Positions 1 through 7,741 of a DNA stretch of 64,000 bases are shown here, in pieces. This stretch comes from Variovorax paradoxus (GTDB lineage Bacteria > Pseudomonadota > Gammaproteobacteria > Burkholderiales > Burkholderiaceae_C): NCBI RefSeq assembly GCF_000834655.1, contig NZ_JXQQ01000045.1, positions 56,042 to 120,041 on the forward strand, written 5' to 3'. Under the pieces are notes generated by a model, which was not told the origin of the DNA, searched no databases, and saw nothing but the letters and a program-made list of their open reading frames with translations. The position numbers and the translations under genes were made by a program. The number at the start of each line of letters is the position of its first letter. The first letter of the stretch is position 1.

Positions 1-41
1 CGCAGCTTCGGGTCATGGGTGGCGTTCAGTGTGGCGGTCAT
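1..41 (-). CDS. fahA: Fumarylacetoacetase, N-terminal fragment (cut by window edge)
   Basis: Only the first 13 codons and two bases lie in the window. They read M-T-A-T-L-N-A-T-H-D-P-K-L, which from memory matches the usual N-terminus of betaproteobacterial fumarylacetoacetases. A purine-rich AGAAAG stretch sits just upstream of the ATG. The enzyme would hydrolyse fumarylacetoacetate to fumarate and acetoacetate, the last step of the homogentisate pathway. This fits hmgA, on the same strand, two genes upstream in transcription order. About 110 bp containing a dispersed repeat separate it from the Bug receptor gene. The call rests on a very short peptide plus context; the sequence beyond the left edge would settle it. 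Confidence 0.6.
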   Translation of the reverse strand, partial: MTATLNATHDPKL

Positions 42-73
42 GGATGTCTTTCTGTTCTGTGTTCGTTTCGGTG

Positions 74-152
74 TCGCAACCGTTCGGACTGAGCTTGTCG
101 AAGTCTCGCGCGGCGCTTGGACAAGCTCCGCGTGAACGGTTGGGTGGATCGC
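74..152. repeat. Dispersed intergenic repeat, family D (GAGCTTGTCGAAG type)
   Basis: A GC-rich segment contains GAGCTTGTCGAAG and is flanked by ACCGTTCG on the left and CGTGAACGGTT on the right, so the ends can pair. A related copy lies at 60405-60487. This core is, to my knowledge, common between genes in Burkholderiales. It sits between the Bug gene and fahA. Confidence 0.6.
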
Positions 153-153
153 T

Positions 154-1131
154 TCAGTCGGCGGTCATCCCGGCTTTTTTCGCGACCTCGCCGAGGCGCT
201 GGTACTCGGTCTGCGTGAGCGTGGACAGCTCCTGCGCGGTCGAGCCGCGCGGCGAGAAGCCGGCCTGCTGCAGCTTGGCCTTCACGTCGGGCATCGCCAG
301 CGCTTCGACGAAGGCTTCGTTCAGCGCCTTCACGATGGGCGCCGGCAGGTTCGCCGGGCCGTACACGCCGAACCACGGATCGAGCGCGTAGCCTTTCAGG
401 CCTGCCTCGGCCATCGTCGGCACGTCGGGCAGCGAGGGCGAGCGCGCCGGCCCGGCCACCGCCAGCGCGCGCAGCTTGCCGGCCTGGATGTGCGGCAGCG
501 ATGCCGGCAGGTTGTCGAACATCACGCCGATGTTGTTGCCCAGCATGTCGGTGATGGCCGGGCCGCTGCCCTTGTAGGCGACGTGCACGAGCTCGGTGCC
601 GGTCATCTGCGCGAACATCACGCCCGCGAGGTTCATCGAGGTGCCCGCGCCGGCCGTGGCGTAGGGCAGGCCCGGGTTTTTCTTGGCGGCGGCGATCAGG
701 TCCGGCACCGACTTGATCGGCGAGCTCGCAGGCACTTCGAGCACGATCGTCGAGGTGCCCAACAGGCTGATCGCGGTGAAGTCGCGGCGCGGGTCGAACG
801 CCATCGACTTGTAGATGTGCGGGTTCAGCGCGTTGGTCGAGATCGCGCCGAAGCCGATGGTGTAGCCGTCGGGCGCGGCCTTGGCCACGGCGTCCATGCC
901 GATGTTGCCGCCTGCGCCGCCGCGGTTGTCGATGAGCACCGGCTGGCCGAGCTTTTCCGACACCTTCTGGCCCACGGTGCGCGCCACCAGGTCGGTCGTG
1001 CCGCCCGGCGTGTAGGGCACGATGAAGCGGATCGGCTTCGACGGAAAGTCCGCCGCGTGCGCGAGGAACGGCGCGGCGAGCAGTGCGATGGCCGCGGCGC
1101 GGCGGGTGAGGGCGAAGGCGTTCTTCATCAT
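154..1131 (-). CDS. Tripartite tricarboxylate transporter substrate-binding protein (Bug family)
   Basis: The 325-residue protein has a signal peptide (about residues 1-26, ending A-H-A) followed by the Bug hallmark P-Y-T-P-G-G-T-T-D near the mature N-terminus. It has the usual length for this periplasmic receptor family, which captures organic acids for TctAB-type carriers. The start chosen is the first of two adjacent ATGs. It overlaps the hmgA stop as ATGA, so the gene is translationally coupled to the homogentisate operon. No tctA or tctB lies beside it; the nearest pair is about 33 kb away. The ligand may be an aromatic acid used by the operon, but that is inference. Confidence 0.9.
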   Translation of the reverse strand: MMKNAFALTRRAAAIALLAAPFLAHAADFPSKPIRFIVPYTPGGTTDLVARTVGQKVSEKLGQPVLIDNRGGAGGNIGMDAVAKAAPDGYTIGFGAISTNALNPHIYKSMAFDPRRDFTAISLLGTSTIVLEVPASSPIKSVPDLIAAAKKNPGLPYATAGAGTSMNLAGVMFAQMTGTELVHVAYKGSGPAITDMLGNNIGVMFDNLPASLPHIQAGKLRALAVAGPARSPSLPDVPTMAEAGLKGYALDPWFGVYGPANLPAPIVKALNEAFVEALAMPDVKAKLQQAGFSPRGSTAQELSTLTQTEYQRLGEVAKKAGMTAD

Positions 1132-2450
1132 GGCTTGAACTGGTCTTTCAGGCCGGCCCAGCAGTCGGCGTAGTCGGTGTCGAGCGCCGGGCTCTTGAGC
1201 GCGAAATTGGTTGGAATGAAGCGGTAGCGGCTCTCGAACATGAAGGCCAGCGTGTTGTCCAGCTTGTGCGGCTTGAGGTCCGCGTGCGTGGCCTTGTCGA
1301 AGGCCTCCTCGTCGGGGCCGTGCGGCACCATGCAGTTGTGCAGGCTCGCGCCGCCGGGCTTGAAGCCGCCTGGCTTGGCGTCGTATTCGCCGAGCACCAG
1401 GCCCATGAATTCGCTCATGAGGTTGCGGTGGAACCAGGGCGGACGGAAGGTGTTCTCCATCACCATCCAGCGCGGCGGGAAGATCACGAAATCGCAGTTG
1501 GCCGTGCCGGGCGTGTCGCTCGGCGAGGTGAGCACCGTGAAGATCGACGGGTCGGGATGGTCGAAGCTGATCGAGCCGATCGCCATGAAGTGCGCGGTGT
1601 CGTACTTCACCGGGGCGAGGTTGCCGTGCCAGGCGACCACGTTGAAGGGCGACTGCTTCGTCGGCGCCTTCCAGAAGCGGCCGGCGAATTTCTTGACCAG
1701 TTCGTAGGCGCCGCCGCTGCCGTCGCCGTTTTCCTCGAAGGCCGCCACCGGCGCCTGGAAATCGCGCGCGTTCGCCAGGCCGTTCGAGCCGATCGGCCCG
1801 AGCTCGGGCAGGCGGAAATGCGCGCCGTAGTTCTCGCACACGTAGCCGCGCGAAAGACCGTCGGGCAACGCCACCTTGAACACCATGCCGCGCGGCAGCA
1901 CCGCGATCTCGCCGGGCTTCACGTCGAGCACACCCAGTTCGGTGGTGATGACGAGGCGGCCTTGCTGCGGCACGACCAGCATCTCGCCGTCGGCGTTGAC
2001 GAAGGCGCGCTTGTCCATCGAGCGGCCGGCCAGGTACATGAGCGAGCCGATGCCGACCTGCGACTCGGCATCGCCGTTCGCCGCGACCGTGTGCATGCCG
2101 TCGACGAAGTCGGCTTCGGCGGCGCCGTCCAGCGGCATCGGATGCCAGCGCAGGGGCTCGGGCGCGAGCGCGATCTCGCGGTCGCCGCCGGTGGTCCAGT
2201 GCGGCTGGGCGTAGGGCTGGTAGCGGCCCGACACCACCGAGGGTTGGCGGCGATAGAGCCAGGTGCGGCGGTTCTCGTGGCGCGGCGCGGTGAAGGCGGT
2301 GCCCGAGAGCAGCTCGGTGTAGAGGTCGAACGGCCCGCGCTGCGGGTTGTTGCGGCCCTGCGGCAGGGCGCCCGGCACGGCTTCGGAGGCGTATTCGTTG
2401 CCGAAGCCGCCCAGGTAGCGCCGTTCGTCGTTGGCGGATGCTTGGGTCAT
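1128..2450 (-). CDS. hmgA: Homogentisate 1,2-dioxygenase
   Basis: This 440-residue protein matches the full length of the family. It opens the ring of homogentisate to maleylacetoacetate using a single Fe(II) in the cytoplasm. Visible signatures are the N-terminal L-G-G-F-G-N-E-Y and the C-terminal metal region, where W-F-H-R-N, S-E-F-M-G and P-H-G-P-D carry the expected His-Glu-His ligands. It lies 52 bp downstream of the small DUF2783 gene on the same strand. Its stop overlaps the start of the Bug gene. With the partial fahA it supplies two of the three lower homogentisate pathway steps; no maleylacetoacetate isomerase is in view. Confidence 0.97.
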   Translation of the reverse strand: MTQASANDERRYLGGFGNEYASEAVPGALPQGRNNPQRGPFDLYTELLSGTAFTAPRHENRRTWLYRRQPSVVSGRYQPYAQPHWTTGGDREIALAPEPLRWHPMPLDGAAEADFVDGMHTVAANGDAESQVGIGSLMYLAGRSMDKRAFVNADGEMLVVPQQGRLVITTELGVLDVKPGEIAVLPRGMVFKVALPDGLSRGYVCENYGAHFRLPELGPIGSNGLANARDFQAPVAAFEENGDGSGGAYELVKKFAGRFWKAPTKQSPFNVVAWHGNLAPVKYDTAHFMAIGSISFDHPDPSIFTVLTSPSDTPGTANCDFVIFPPRWMVMENTFRPPWFHRNLMSEFMGLVLGEYDAKPGGFKPGGASLHNCMVPHGPDEEAFDKATHADLKPHKLDNTLAFMFESRYRFIPTNFALKSPALDTDYADCWAGLKDQFKP

Positions 2451-2502
2451 TGGTTCTCTTTCGAAAATCGCGATGAGGTTGGAATGCGTGGTGCCGCCCG
2501 GC

Positions 2503-2691
2503 TCAGCCGCGCGCGGCCTCGAAGGCCTCGCGCAGCACGGCCAGCGAGCCGATGTGGTTGGCCAGCACGAGCACGAGGCGCGCGTTGAATGCGTGGCTCT
2601 CTTCGTCCGAAAGCCCCTGGTGCGCCTCGATGAGCGCCTCGTAGAAATCGTCGGGGGCTTCCAGGTTCGGCGCGGTGTTCAGGTGTTGCAT
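2503..2691 (-). CDS. DUF2783 small protein, probable monooxygenase coupling subunit
   Basis: The 62-residue acidic, helical protein begins M-Q-H-L-N-T-A-P-N-L. I place the start at the ATG at 2691, one base after the stop of the flavin monooxygenase gene, rather than at an in-frame TTG 15 bases upstream that would overlap that gene. It resembles DUF2783 proteins, which accompany FAD hydroxylases. In Pseudomonas putida U, 3-hydroxyphenylacetate hydroxylase is described as a flavoprotein (MhaA) plus a very small coupling protein (MhaB) feeding homogentisate to HmgA. Size, order and neighbour here fit MhaB, but the identity is inferred from context. Confidence 0.75.
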   Translation of the reverse strand: MQHLNTAPNLEAPDDFYEALIEAHQGLSDEESHAFNARLVLVLANHIGSLAVLREAFEAARG

Positions 2692-2692
2692 G

Positions 2693-4330
2693 TCATGCCT
2701 TTGCAAGGGCGTGGTCGATGGCCGTGCGGATGTCCGCGGCGGCAGGTTGCCGCCAGCGTGCGCACACGTGCTGGTCGGGCCGCAGCAGGTACACGGTACC
2801 GGGTTGCGCGTCGTAACGCCGCGCGGCGAGTTCGCCTTCGGGCGTCGTGTCCTGCACGCGCACGATGTGCAGCGGGCGGTCGCTGGCCTTCAGCGCGTGC
2901 GCGCTGCGCTCGGCCGCTTCTCCCGCGCCGAACACCAGCGCGGTGAACTGCGCCACATGGCATTCGCGCAGCAGCCAGGCGCTGCGGCCGTCGGCGCGCA
3001 CGATCGGCGCATCGGCAGCGGCGGCGCCGGGCACCATCGCGCCCTGGAACGCATCGGCATCGGGCGTGTTGAGCGGCGAATCGCGCAGCACCGCCGGCAC
3101 CGAGAGCCGCCCGCTGTTGACCAGCGTGCGCGCGAAGGCGTGGCGTTTCGTCAACGCCAGCACCGCGTCGCGGAACAGGCGGCTCACCTGGCTCTTGGGC
3201 GTGATGAAGTCGGTCGCGCGCGTGGAGTGGCGGATGTTCTCGTCGGCCGCGAACTCGCGCTCGCTCGCGTAGCTGTCGAGCAGCGCATCGGGCGCATCGC
3301 CCGCGAGCACGGCGGCGAGTTTCCATGCGAGGTTGTCCGCGTCCTGCACGCCCGAGTTGGCGCCGCGCGCGCCGAAGGGCGACACGCCGTGCGCCGAGTC
3401 GCCCGCGAAAAGCACGCGGCCGTGGCGAAAGCGTTCCATGCGCTGGCAGGCGAAGGTGTAGACGCTGGCCCAGCCGATCTGGAACTGCACGTCCGCAAAG
3501 CCGATGCTGTCGAGCAGCGCGCGCACGCGCGGCGTGATGTTCTCGGGCTTGCGTTCTTCCACCGGGTCGGCGTCCCAGCCGAGCTGGAAGTCCACGCGCC
3601 ACATGCCGTCGGCCTGCTTGTGCAGCAGCACGCTCTGGCCGGGATGGAACGAGGGGTCGAACCAGAAGCGGCGCTCTGTGGGGAGCTGTGCATCCATCGT
3701 GATGTCGGCGATCAGGAAGCGGTCGCGGAAGGTGCGGCCCTTGGCCTCCTGGCCGAGCAGCTGGCGCAGGTTGGAGCGTGAGCCGTCGCAGGCCGCGACG
3801 TAGCCGGCCGACAGCTGGTAGTCGCCCTCGGGCGTCTCCACGGTGAGCACCGCGCCGTCGTCGCGCTGCGCGATGCCCGTCACCTTGTTGTTCCAGCGCA
3901 GGTCGATCAGCGGCAGCGCCGCGGCGCGCTCGACGAGGTAGCCCTCGACGTAGTACTGCTGCAGGTTGATGAAGGCCGGCCGCTCGTGGCCGGGCTCGGG
4001 CAGCAGGTCGAAGCGGTAGACCTGCTCGTCGTGGAAGAACACCTTGCCCACGTTCCACGAGACCCCCTTGTCGACCATGCGGTCGCCGCAGCCGAGGCGA
4101 TCGAACACCTCCAGCGTGCGCTTGGCGAAGCAGATCGCGCGCGATCCGCTGGAGAGGGTGTTGTCGTTGTCCAGCAGCACGACAGGCACCTGGCGCAGCG
4201 CCAGGTCGATGGCCAGCGTGAGGCCGACCGGGCCGGCGCCCACGATCACCACGGGGCGATGGGCCGGTGTCGCGGCGTCCTGGTCGGCGTGGCGGCGGTA
4301 GTCGAAGCGCAGGCTTTGATAGTCGATCAC
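2693..4330 (-). CDS. FAD-dependent aromatic-ring monooxygenase (MhpA/MhaA-like)
   Basis: This class A flavin hydroxylase has 545 residues. The FAD-binding G-A-G-P-V-G lies at residues 31-36, the A-C-D-G-S motif near 180 and F-A-G-D-S-A-H near 308-314. A C-terminal extension of about 200 residues is typical of MhpA-like enzymes. The start is GTG at 4330, preceded by a GGAGA ribosome site; longer readings run into a repeat. It lies one base before the DUF2783 gene and two genes before hmgA. The likely job is ring hydroxylation yielding homogentisate, for example from 3-hydroxyphenylacetate. Related enzymes act on 3-(3-hydroxyphenyl)propionate or other phenols, so the substrate is inferred. Confidence 0.85.
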   Translation of the reverse strand: MIDYQSLRFDYRRHADQDAATPAHRPVVIVGAGPVGLTLAIDLALRQVPVVLLDNDNTLSSGSRAICFAKRTLEVFDRLGCGDRMVDKGVSWNVGKVFFHDEQVYRFDLLPEPGHERPAFINLQQYYVEGYLVERAAALPLIDLRWNNKVTGIAQRDDGAVLTVETPEGDYQLSAGYVAACDGSRSNLRQLLGQEAKGRTFRDRFLIADITMDAQLPTERRFWFDPSFHPGQSVLLHKQADGMWRVDFQLGWDADPVEERKPENITPRVRALLDSIGFADVQFQIGWASVYTFACQRMERFRHGRVLFAGDSAHGVSPFGARGANSGVQDADNLAWKLAAVLAGDAPDALLDSYASEREFAADENIRHSTRATDFITPKSQVSRLFRDAVLALTKRHAFARTLVNSGRLSVPAVLRDSPLNTPDADAFQGAMVPGAAAADAPIVRADGRSAWLLRECHVAQFTALVFGAGEAAERSAHALKASDRPLHIVRVQDTTPEGELAARRYDAQPGTVYLLRPDQHVCARWRQPAAADIRTAIDHALAKA

Positions 4331-4359
4331 GTTTGTCTCCGTGTCTTGGGTCTTGTCTT

Positions 4360-4465
4360 GCTCCTTCCCCCTCTGGGGGGAAGGTGGGGATGGGGGCAAG
4401 CGGCGCTCGAAACTGGCGCTCTGCCTGCCCCACCCCAGCCCTCCCCCAGAGAGGGAGGGAGCAAG
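4360..4465. repeat. Dispersed GC-rich inverted repeat, family A
   Basis: Two arms can pair: CTTCCCCCTCTGGGGGGAAGG on the left side and CCCTCCCCCAGAGAGGGAGGG on the right, with GGGGGCAAGCGGCG between them. Related copies lie at 29700-29815 and 63935-64000. It occupies the gap between the MBL-fold gene and the monooxygenase gene and could act as a transcription attenuator or REP-type element. Confidence 0.65.
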
Positions 4466-4470
4466 ACCGA

Positions 4471-5430
4471 TCAGCCTTCCAATGCCTTCCACATCTCGAT
4501 GTCGCGCTCGGCCGTCCACACGCGCGGATCGGCATGGCCCGAGGCTTCGTCGTACGCCCGGCTCACGTCGAACGGCATGCAGTGGTCGAAGATCACCCAC
4601 TGGCTGTACTTGGGCTTGAGCTTGGCGTAGGTGTCCTTGTAGACCGTGTTCAGGTCGCGCCCGGCCTTCACGCCTTCCTGCACGCTCGCATACACGTCGG
4701 AGATGAAGTTGCGCGTGCCCGTGAGGCCCTCGGCCACCTCGGCCGGCGTGGTGAGCGCGGCGCCGCGGCCGGGCACCAGCGCGGCGGGCTTGAGCGCTGC
4801 GATGTTGTCCAGCGTCTGCGGCCAGTCCTGGAAGTACGCGTCGCCGGCATACGGCGTGGCGCCGAACTCCACCAGGTCGCCCGAGAGCAGCGTGCGCTCT
4901 TCCGGCAACCACACGACCGTGTCGCCCTTGGTGTGGCCGCGGCCCAGCTGGATCAGTTGCACTTCGAGCTTGCCCAGCCAGAGGGTCATCTTGCCGGTGA
5001 AGGTCATGGTGGGCCAGGTCAGGCCCGGGGGCACGCTCTCCACGTTCTGGAAGAGGCGCGGGAAGCGGCCGATTTCGCTGGCCTTGTCGGCCTCGCCGCG
5101 CTCCACGATCAGGTCGCGCGTGTCCTGGCTGGCCAGGATGTGTTCCGCGCCGTAGCCTGCCGCGCCCAGCACGCGCACCGCGTGGTAGTGGGTGAGCACC
5201 ACATATTTGATGGGCTTGTCGGTCACCTCGCGGATGCGGCGCACCACGTCGGCGGCCATGGCGGGGGTGGCTTGCGTGTCGGCGACCAGCACGCAGTCGT
5301 CGCCGATCACGATGCCGGTGTTCGGGTCGCCCTCGGCGGTGTAGGCCCAGGCGTGCTCGGAGATCTGGCTGAAGGTGATCTTCTTTTCTTCCATGTCGGC
5401 CTGGCTGGCGAACTTCTTGGCTTGGCTCAT
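4471..5430 (-). CDS. MBL-fold metallo-hydrolase with degenerate metal motif
   Basis: This 319-residue metallo-beta-lactamase-fold protein has G-R-G-H-T-K-G-D and L-L-S-G-D-L-V in the expected order. The core motif reads T-H-Y-H-A-V-R at residues 80-86, so the Asp-His of the usual H-x-H-x-D-H is replaced by Val-Arg. The second metal site is therefore probably absent, suggesting a one-metal or altered activity. No signal peptide is seen. It is the first gene of the homogentisate operon, with a GGAGACAACACG ribosome site before its ATG, and faces the IclR gene across about 145 bp. It may hydrolyse a pathway ester, thioester or lactone; the substrate is unknown. Confidence 0.85.
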   Translation of the reverse strand: MSQAKKFASQADMEEKKITFSQISEHAWAYTAEGDPNTGIVIGDDCVLVADTQATPAMAADVVRRIREVTDKPIKYVVLTHYHAVRVLGAAGYGAEHILASQDTRDLIVERGEADKASEIGRFPRLFQNVESVPPGLTWPTMTFTGKMTLWLGKLEVQLIQLGRGHTKGDTVVWLPEERTLLSGDLVEFGATPYAGDAYFQDWPQTLDNIAALKPAALVPGRGAALTTPAEVAEGLTGTRNFISDVYASVQEGVKAGRDLNTVYKDTYAKLKPKYSQWVIFDHCMPFDVSRAYDEASGHADPRVWTAERDIEMWKALEG

Positions 5431-5473
5431 CGTGTTGTCTCCGGTCTGGGTGGGGTGGAAAGTGCCTGGTGTA

Positions 5474-5496
5474 AATTCGTTTAGGGCAAACGAATT
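5474..5496. promoter_or_regulatory. Perfect palindrome in divergent promoter, probable IclR operator
   Basis: AATTCGTTT and AAACGAATT are perfect inverted arms separated by AGGGC. The CGAATT core recurs at 5506-5511. The site is midway between the divergent MBL-fold operon and the IclR gene, the classic position for an IclR-family operator. The binding protein is inferred. Confidence 0.6.
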
Positions 5497-5575
5497 CGCG
5501 GATAACGAATTTTCGCAGTGTAAGCGGCGGATCGGTTAATGTCTAATCCCTTCTTCATGAACGAACGGCAGCCCT

Positions 5576-6466
5576 GTGACCAAGGACTCCAGCGAGACCA
5601 GCGACCCCCCGGACACCGACCGCGCCGCCCAGCGCGGGATCCAGAGCATCGAGGTCGGCGGCCAGTTGCTGCGCGCGCTGGTGCACCACGGCCGGCCGAT
5701 GGCGCTGAAGGACCTGGCGCGCGAAGCCGACATGACGCCCGCCAAGGCCCACCCCTACATGGTGAGCTTCGGTCGGCTCGGGCTGATCGAGCAGGACCGC
5801 GCCAGCGGCCACTATCTGCTCGGTCCGCTGGCCTTGCAACTGGGGCTCATCAGCCTGCAGCAGGCCGACCCGGTGCACATCGCCACGCCGATGCTCAGCC
5901 CGCTCGCGCAGCAGATCGGGCATACGGTGGCGCTGGCGGTGTGGGGCGCACGGGGCGCGACCATCGTGCGCACGGCCGAGTCGCCGTCCCCGGTGCACGT
6001 GAACATGCGGCACGGCACGGTGTTCTCGCTCACCAACACCGCTTCGGGCCGCATCTTCGCGGCCTACCTCGATGCCGGCGCGGTGCGGCAACTGCTCGAG
6101 GAAGAGCGCCAGCGACAGAAGCCGCGCAAGGGCGCCGCCGAACCCTCGCCGCCCGCCGGCATGCCGCGCGTGCAGCCGCTGCCGTCGTGGAGCGACTTCG
6201 AAAGCCAGCTGAAGGAAGTGCGCGAACACGGCATCAGCCGCTCCGACGGCGAAGTGATCGAGGGCGTGAGCGCCATGGCCGCGCCGGTGTTCGACCACAC
6301 CGGCGCCATCGTGCTCGCGGTGACTGCCATCGGCCCGGCCGGCATCTTCGATACCGCGTGGGACGGCGAGCTCGCGCGCGCACTCAAGGCCTGCGCGGGC
6401 ACCGTGTCGCAACGGCTCGGCGCTCCCGCCGCAGGGCCTTCCGACCTCCGAAAACCAGAGCGATGA
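5576..6466 (+). CDS. IclR family transcriptional regulator
   Basis: The 296-residue protein has an N-terminal winged helix (about residues 20-80; L-A-R-E-A-D-M-T-P-A-K-A-H). An IclR effector domain follows, ending in G-I-S-R-S-D-G-E-V and an A-A-P-V-F-D segment. A Pro/Arg-rich loop of about 25 residues interrupts the effector domain near residue 180. The start is GTG with a weak ribosome site; the preceding ATG at 5539 is in another frame. It is divergent from the homogentisate operon and beside a palindrome, so it is the obvious candidate regulator of that operon. Its stop overlaps the sirtuin start as ATGA. Confidence 0.9.
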   Translation: MTKDSSETSDPPDTDRAAQRGIQSIEVGGQLLRALVHHGRPMALKDLAREADMTPAKAHPYMVSFGRLGLIEQDRASGHYLLGPLALQLGLISLQQADPVHIATPMLSPLAQQIGHTVALAVWGARGATIVRTAESPSPVHVNMRHGTVFSLTNTASGRIFAAYLDAGAVRQLLEEERQRQKPRKGAAEPSPPAGMPRVQPLPSWSDFESQLKEVREHGISRSDGEVIEGVSAMAAPVFDHTGAIVLAVTAIGPAGIFDTAWDGELARALKACAGTVSQRLGAPAAGPSDLRKPER

Positions 6467-7215
6467 CGCAACCCGCTGCAAACGGCACACCTTCTTCTCC
6501 TCCGCTCGAATCCGCCATCGCGCTGCTGCGCGACGCCCGGCGCATCGTCGTCTTCTCGGGCGCCGGCCTGTCCCGCGCCTCGGGCATCCCGACCTACCGC
6601 GATGCGGACGGCCTCTGGAAAAGCCAGAACGCCCTGCAGTTTTCCCATGCCGAAGACCTGAAGCGCGACCCCGCGGGGTTCACGAAGTTCTGGGGCCAGC
6701 GCATGTCGGTGGTCGACTCGGCCTTGCCCAACCCGGGCCACCGGGCGCTCGCGCAACTGCAGCGGCTGCGCCCGGCAACGCGGCTGGTCACGCAGAACGT
6801 CGACGGGCTCCTCTCCCGGGCGGGCGGGCTCGACGTGCTCGAGCTGCACGGGTCGTTGCGCCGCTGGCGCTGCGACCACTGCGGCAACCGCAGCGGCCCG
6901 TGGCCCTTTCACCGGTGCCTGCGCTGCGGCTCGCACGCGCGGCCCGACGTGGTGATGTTCGGCGAAATGCTCAACCATGGCGTGCTGCTCGAAGCGCAGG
7001 TGGCGGCGCAGGAGTCCGATCTCTTCATGGTGGTCGGCAGCACGACCGTCGTCTACCCGGCCGCCGAGTTGCCCGAGCTCGCGATGGCGCACGGCAGCCG
7101 CCTCATCACGCTGAACCTGGAGCCGCTGCCGCATCTGGACGACGCGGCATCGGTGGTGCTGCGCGGGGCTTCGGAAGACCTGTTGCCGCAATTGCTGGCG
7201 GGAATGGGCGCCTAG
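6463..7215 (+). CDS. SIR2 family NAD-dependent protein deacylase (sirtuin)
   Basis: This 250-residue sirtuin carries all core motifs: G-A-G-L-S-R-A-S-G-I-P at 33-43, Q-N-V-D at 111-114, catalytic His129 in L-H-G, and four zinc cysteines at 137, 140, 152 and 155. It would remove acyl groups from lysines, using NAD+ and producing nicotinamide and O-acyl-ADP-ribose. The G-I-P-T-Y-R motif has Tyr where Phe is common. The ATG overlaps the IclR stop (ATGA), so the two are probably co-translated. That links a deacylase to an aromatic-catabolism regulator; whether it targets the pathway enzymes is unknown. Confidence 0.93.
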   Translation: MTQPAANGTPSSPPLESAIALLRDARRIVVFSGAGLSRASGIPTYRDADGLWKSQNALQFSHAEDLKRDPAGFTKFWGQRMSVVDSALPNPGHRALAQLQRLRPATRLVTQNVDGLLSRAGGLDVLELHGSLRRWRCDHCGNRSGPWPFHRCLRCGSHARPDVVMFGEMLNHGVLLEAQVAAQESDLFMVVGSTTVVYPAAELPELAMAHGSRLITLNLEPLPHLDDAASVVLRGASEDLLPQLLAGMGA

Positions 7216-7246
7216 CTTCGCGCCTTCGTGCACCCGCCGTGCGCCT

Positions 7247-7741
7247 TCAGTTGATGCGCGCGTTGGTGAGCTGCATGTCTTCGAACTGGCTGCCAGTGAA
7301 ATCGACCCGGTCGCCTTGCAGGTCGATGGCGCTCACTTGCCGGCCACTGCAATCGAGCAAGTTCACCTGCGACCAATGGCTCGCGTCGAAATTCAGCGCG
7401 GTCCAGTTGCATCGGGTGAAGGTGCAGCCGCCGAGCTGGCTGGCCTTGAGTTGCGATGCATCGAACGTGCAGTCGACGAAGGTGCATCCGGTGATCCGGA
7501 TGCCCTGCATGTCGCACAGCCTGAACGCGCAGTTGCTGAACCGGCACGAGGTCCAGGCGGCATCCAGGAACGTGGTCGACGTGAAGCTGCTGCCGCTGAA
7601 CGTGCTGGACGCGAAGGTGATCAGGTTCAGGTCGAGGCCGGCATAGGCATTGCCGTCGCTTTCGCCCGCGAGCCCCGCCGGCGCGCCGCCGACGCCCTTG
7701 CGCCACTTGTCGTGGTTCTGGATGAGTTGAAGGGCGCTCAT
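7247..7741 (-). CDS. Pentapeptide-repeat-like protein
   Basis: The 164-residue protein contains tandem five-residue units of the A(D/N)LXX/CXF type from about residue 35 to the end, for example T-F-S-G-S-S-F-T-S-T-T-F and C-T-F-V-D-C-T-F. These imply a right-handed quadrilateral beta-helix. It is cysteine-rich (eight or so Cys), with no signal peptide or transmembrane segment. AGGAAGGA lies 8 bases before the ATG. Such proteins can mimic DNA and protect gyrase or act in secretion systems, but nothing here fixes the role. It converges with the sirtuin gene. A possible 29-codon ORF overlaps its start. Confidence 0.75.
   Translation of the reverse strand: MSALQLIQNHDKWRKGVGGAPAGLAGESDGNAYAGLDLNLITFASSTFSGSSFTSTTFLDAAWTSCRFSNCAFRLCDMQGIRITGCTFVDCTFDASQLKASQLGGCTFTRCNWTALNFDASHWSQVNLLDCSGRQVSAIDLQGDRVDFTGSQFEDMQLTNARIN

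Noticed and set aside
38..376. A 112-codon minus-strand frame across the left edge
   Set aside because: It overlaps the Bug gene in another frame and has no domain; the fumarylacetoacetase start explains the edge better.
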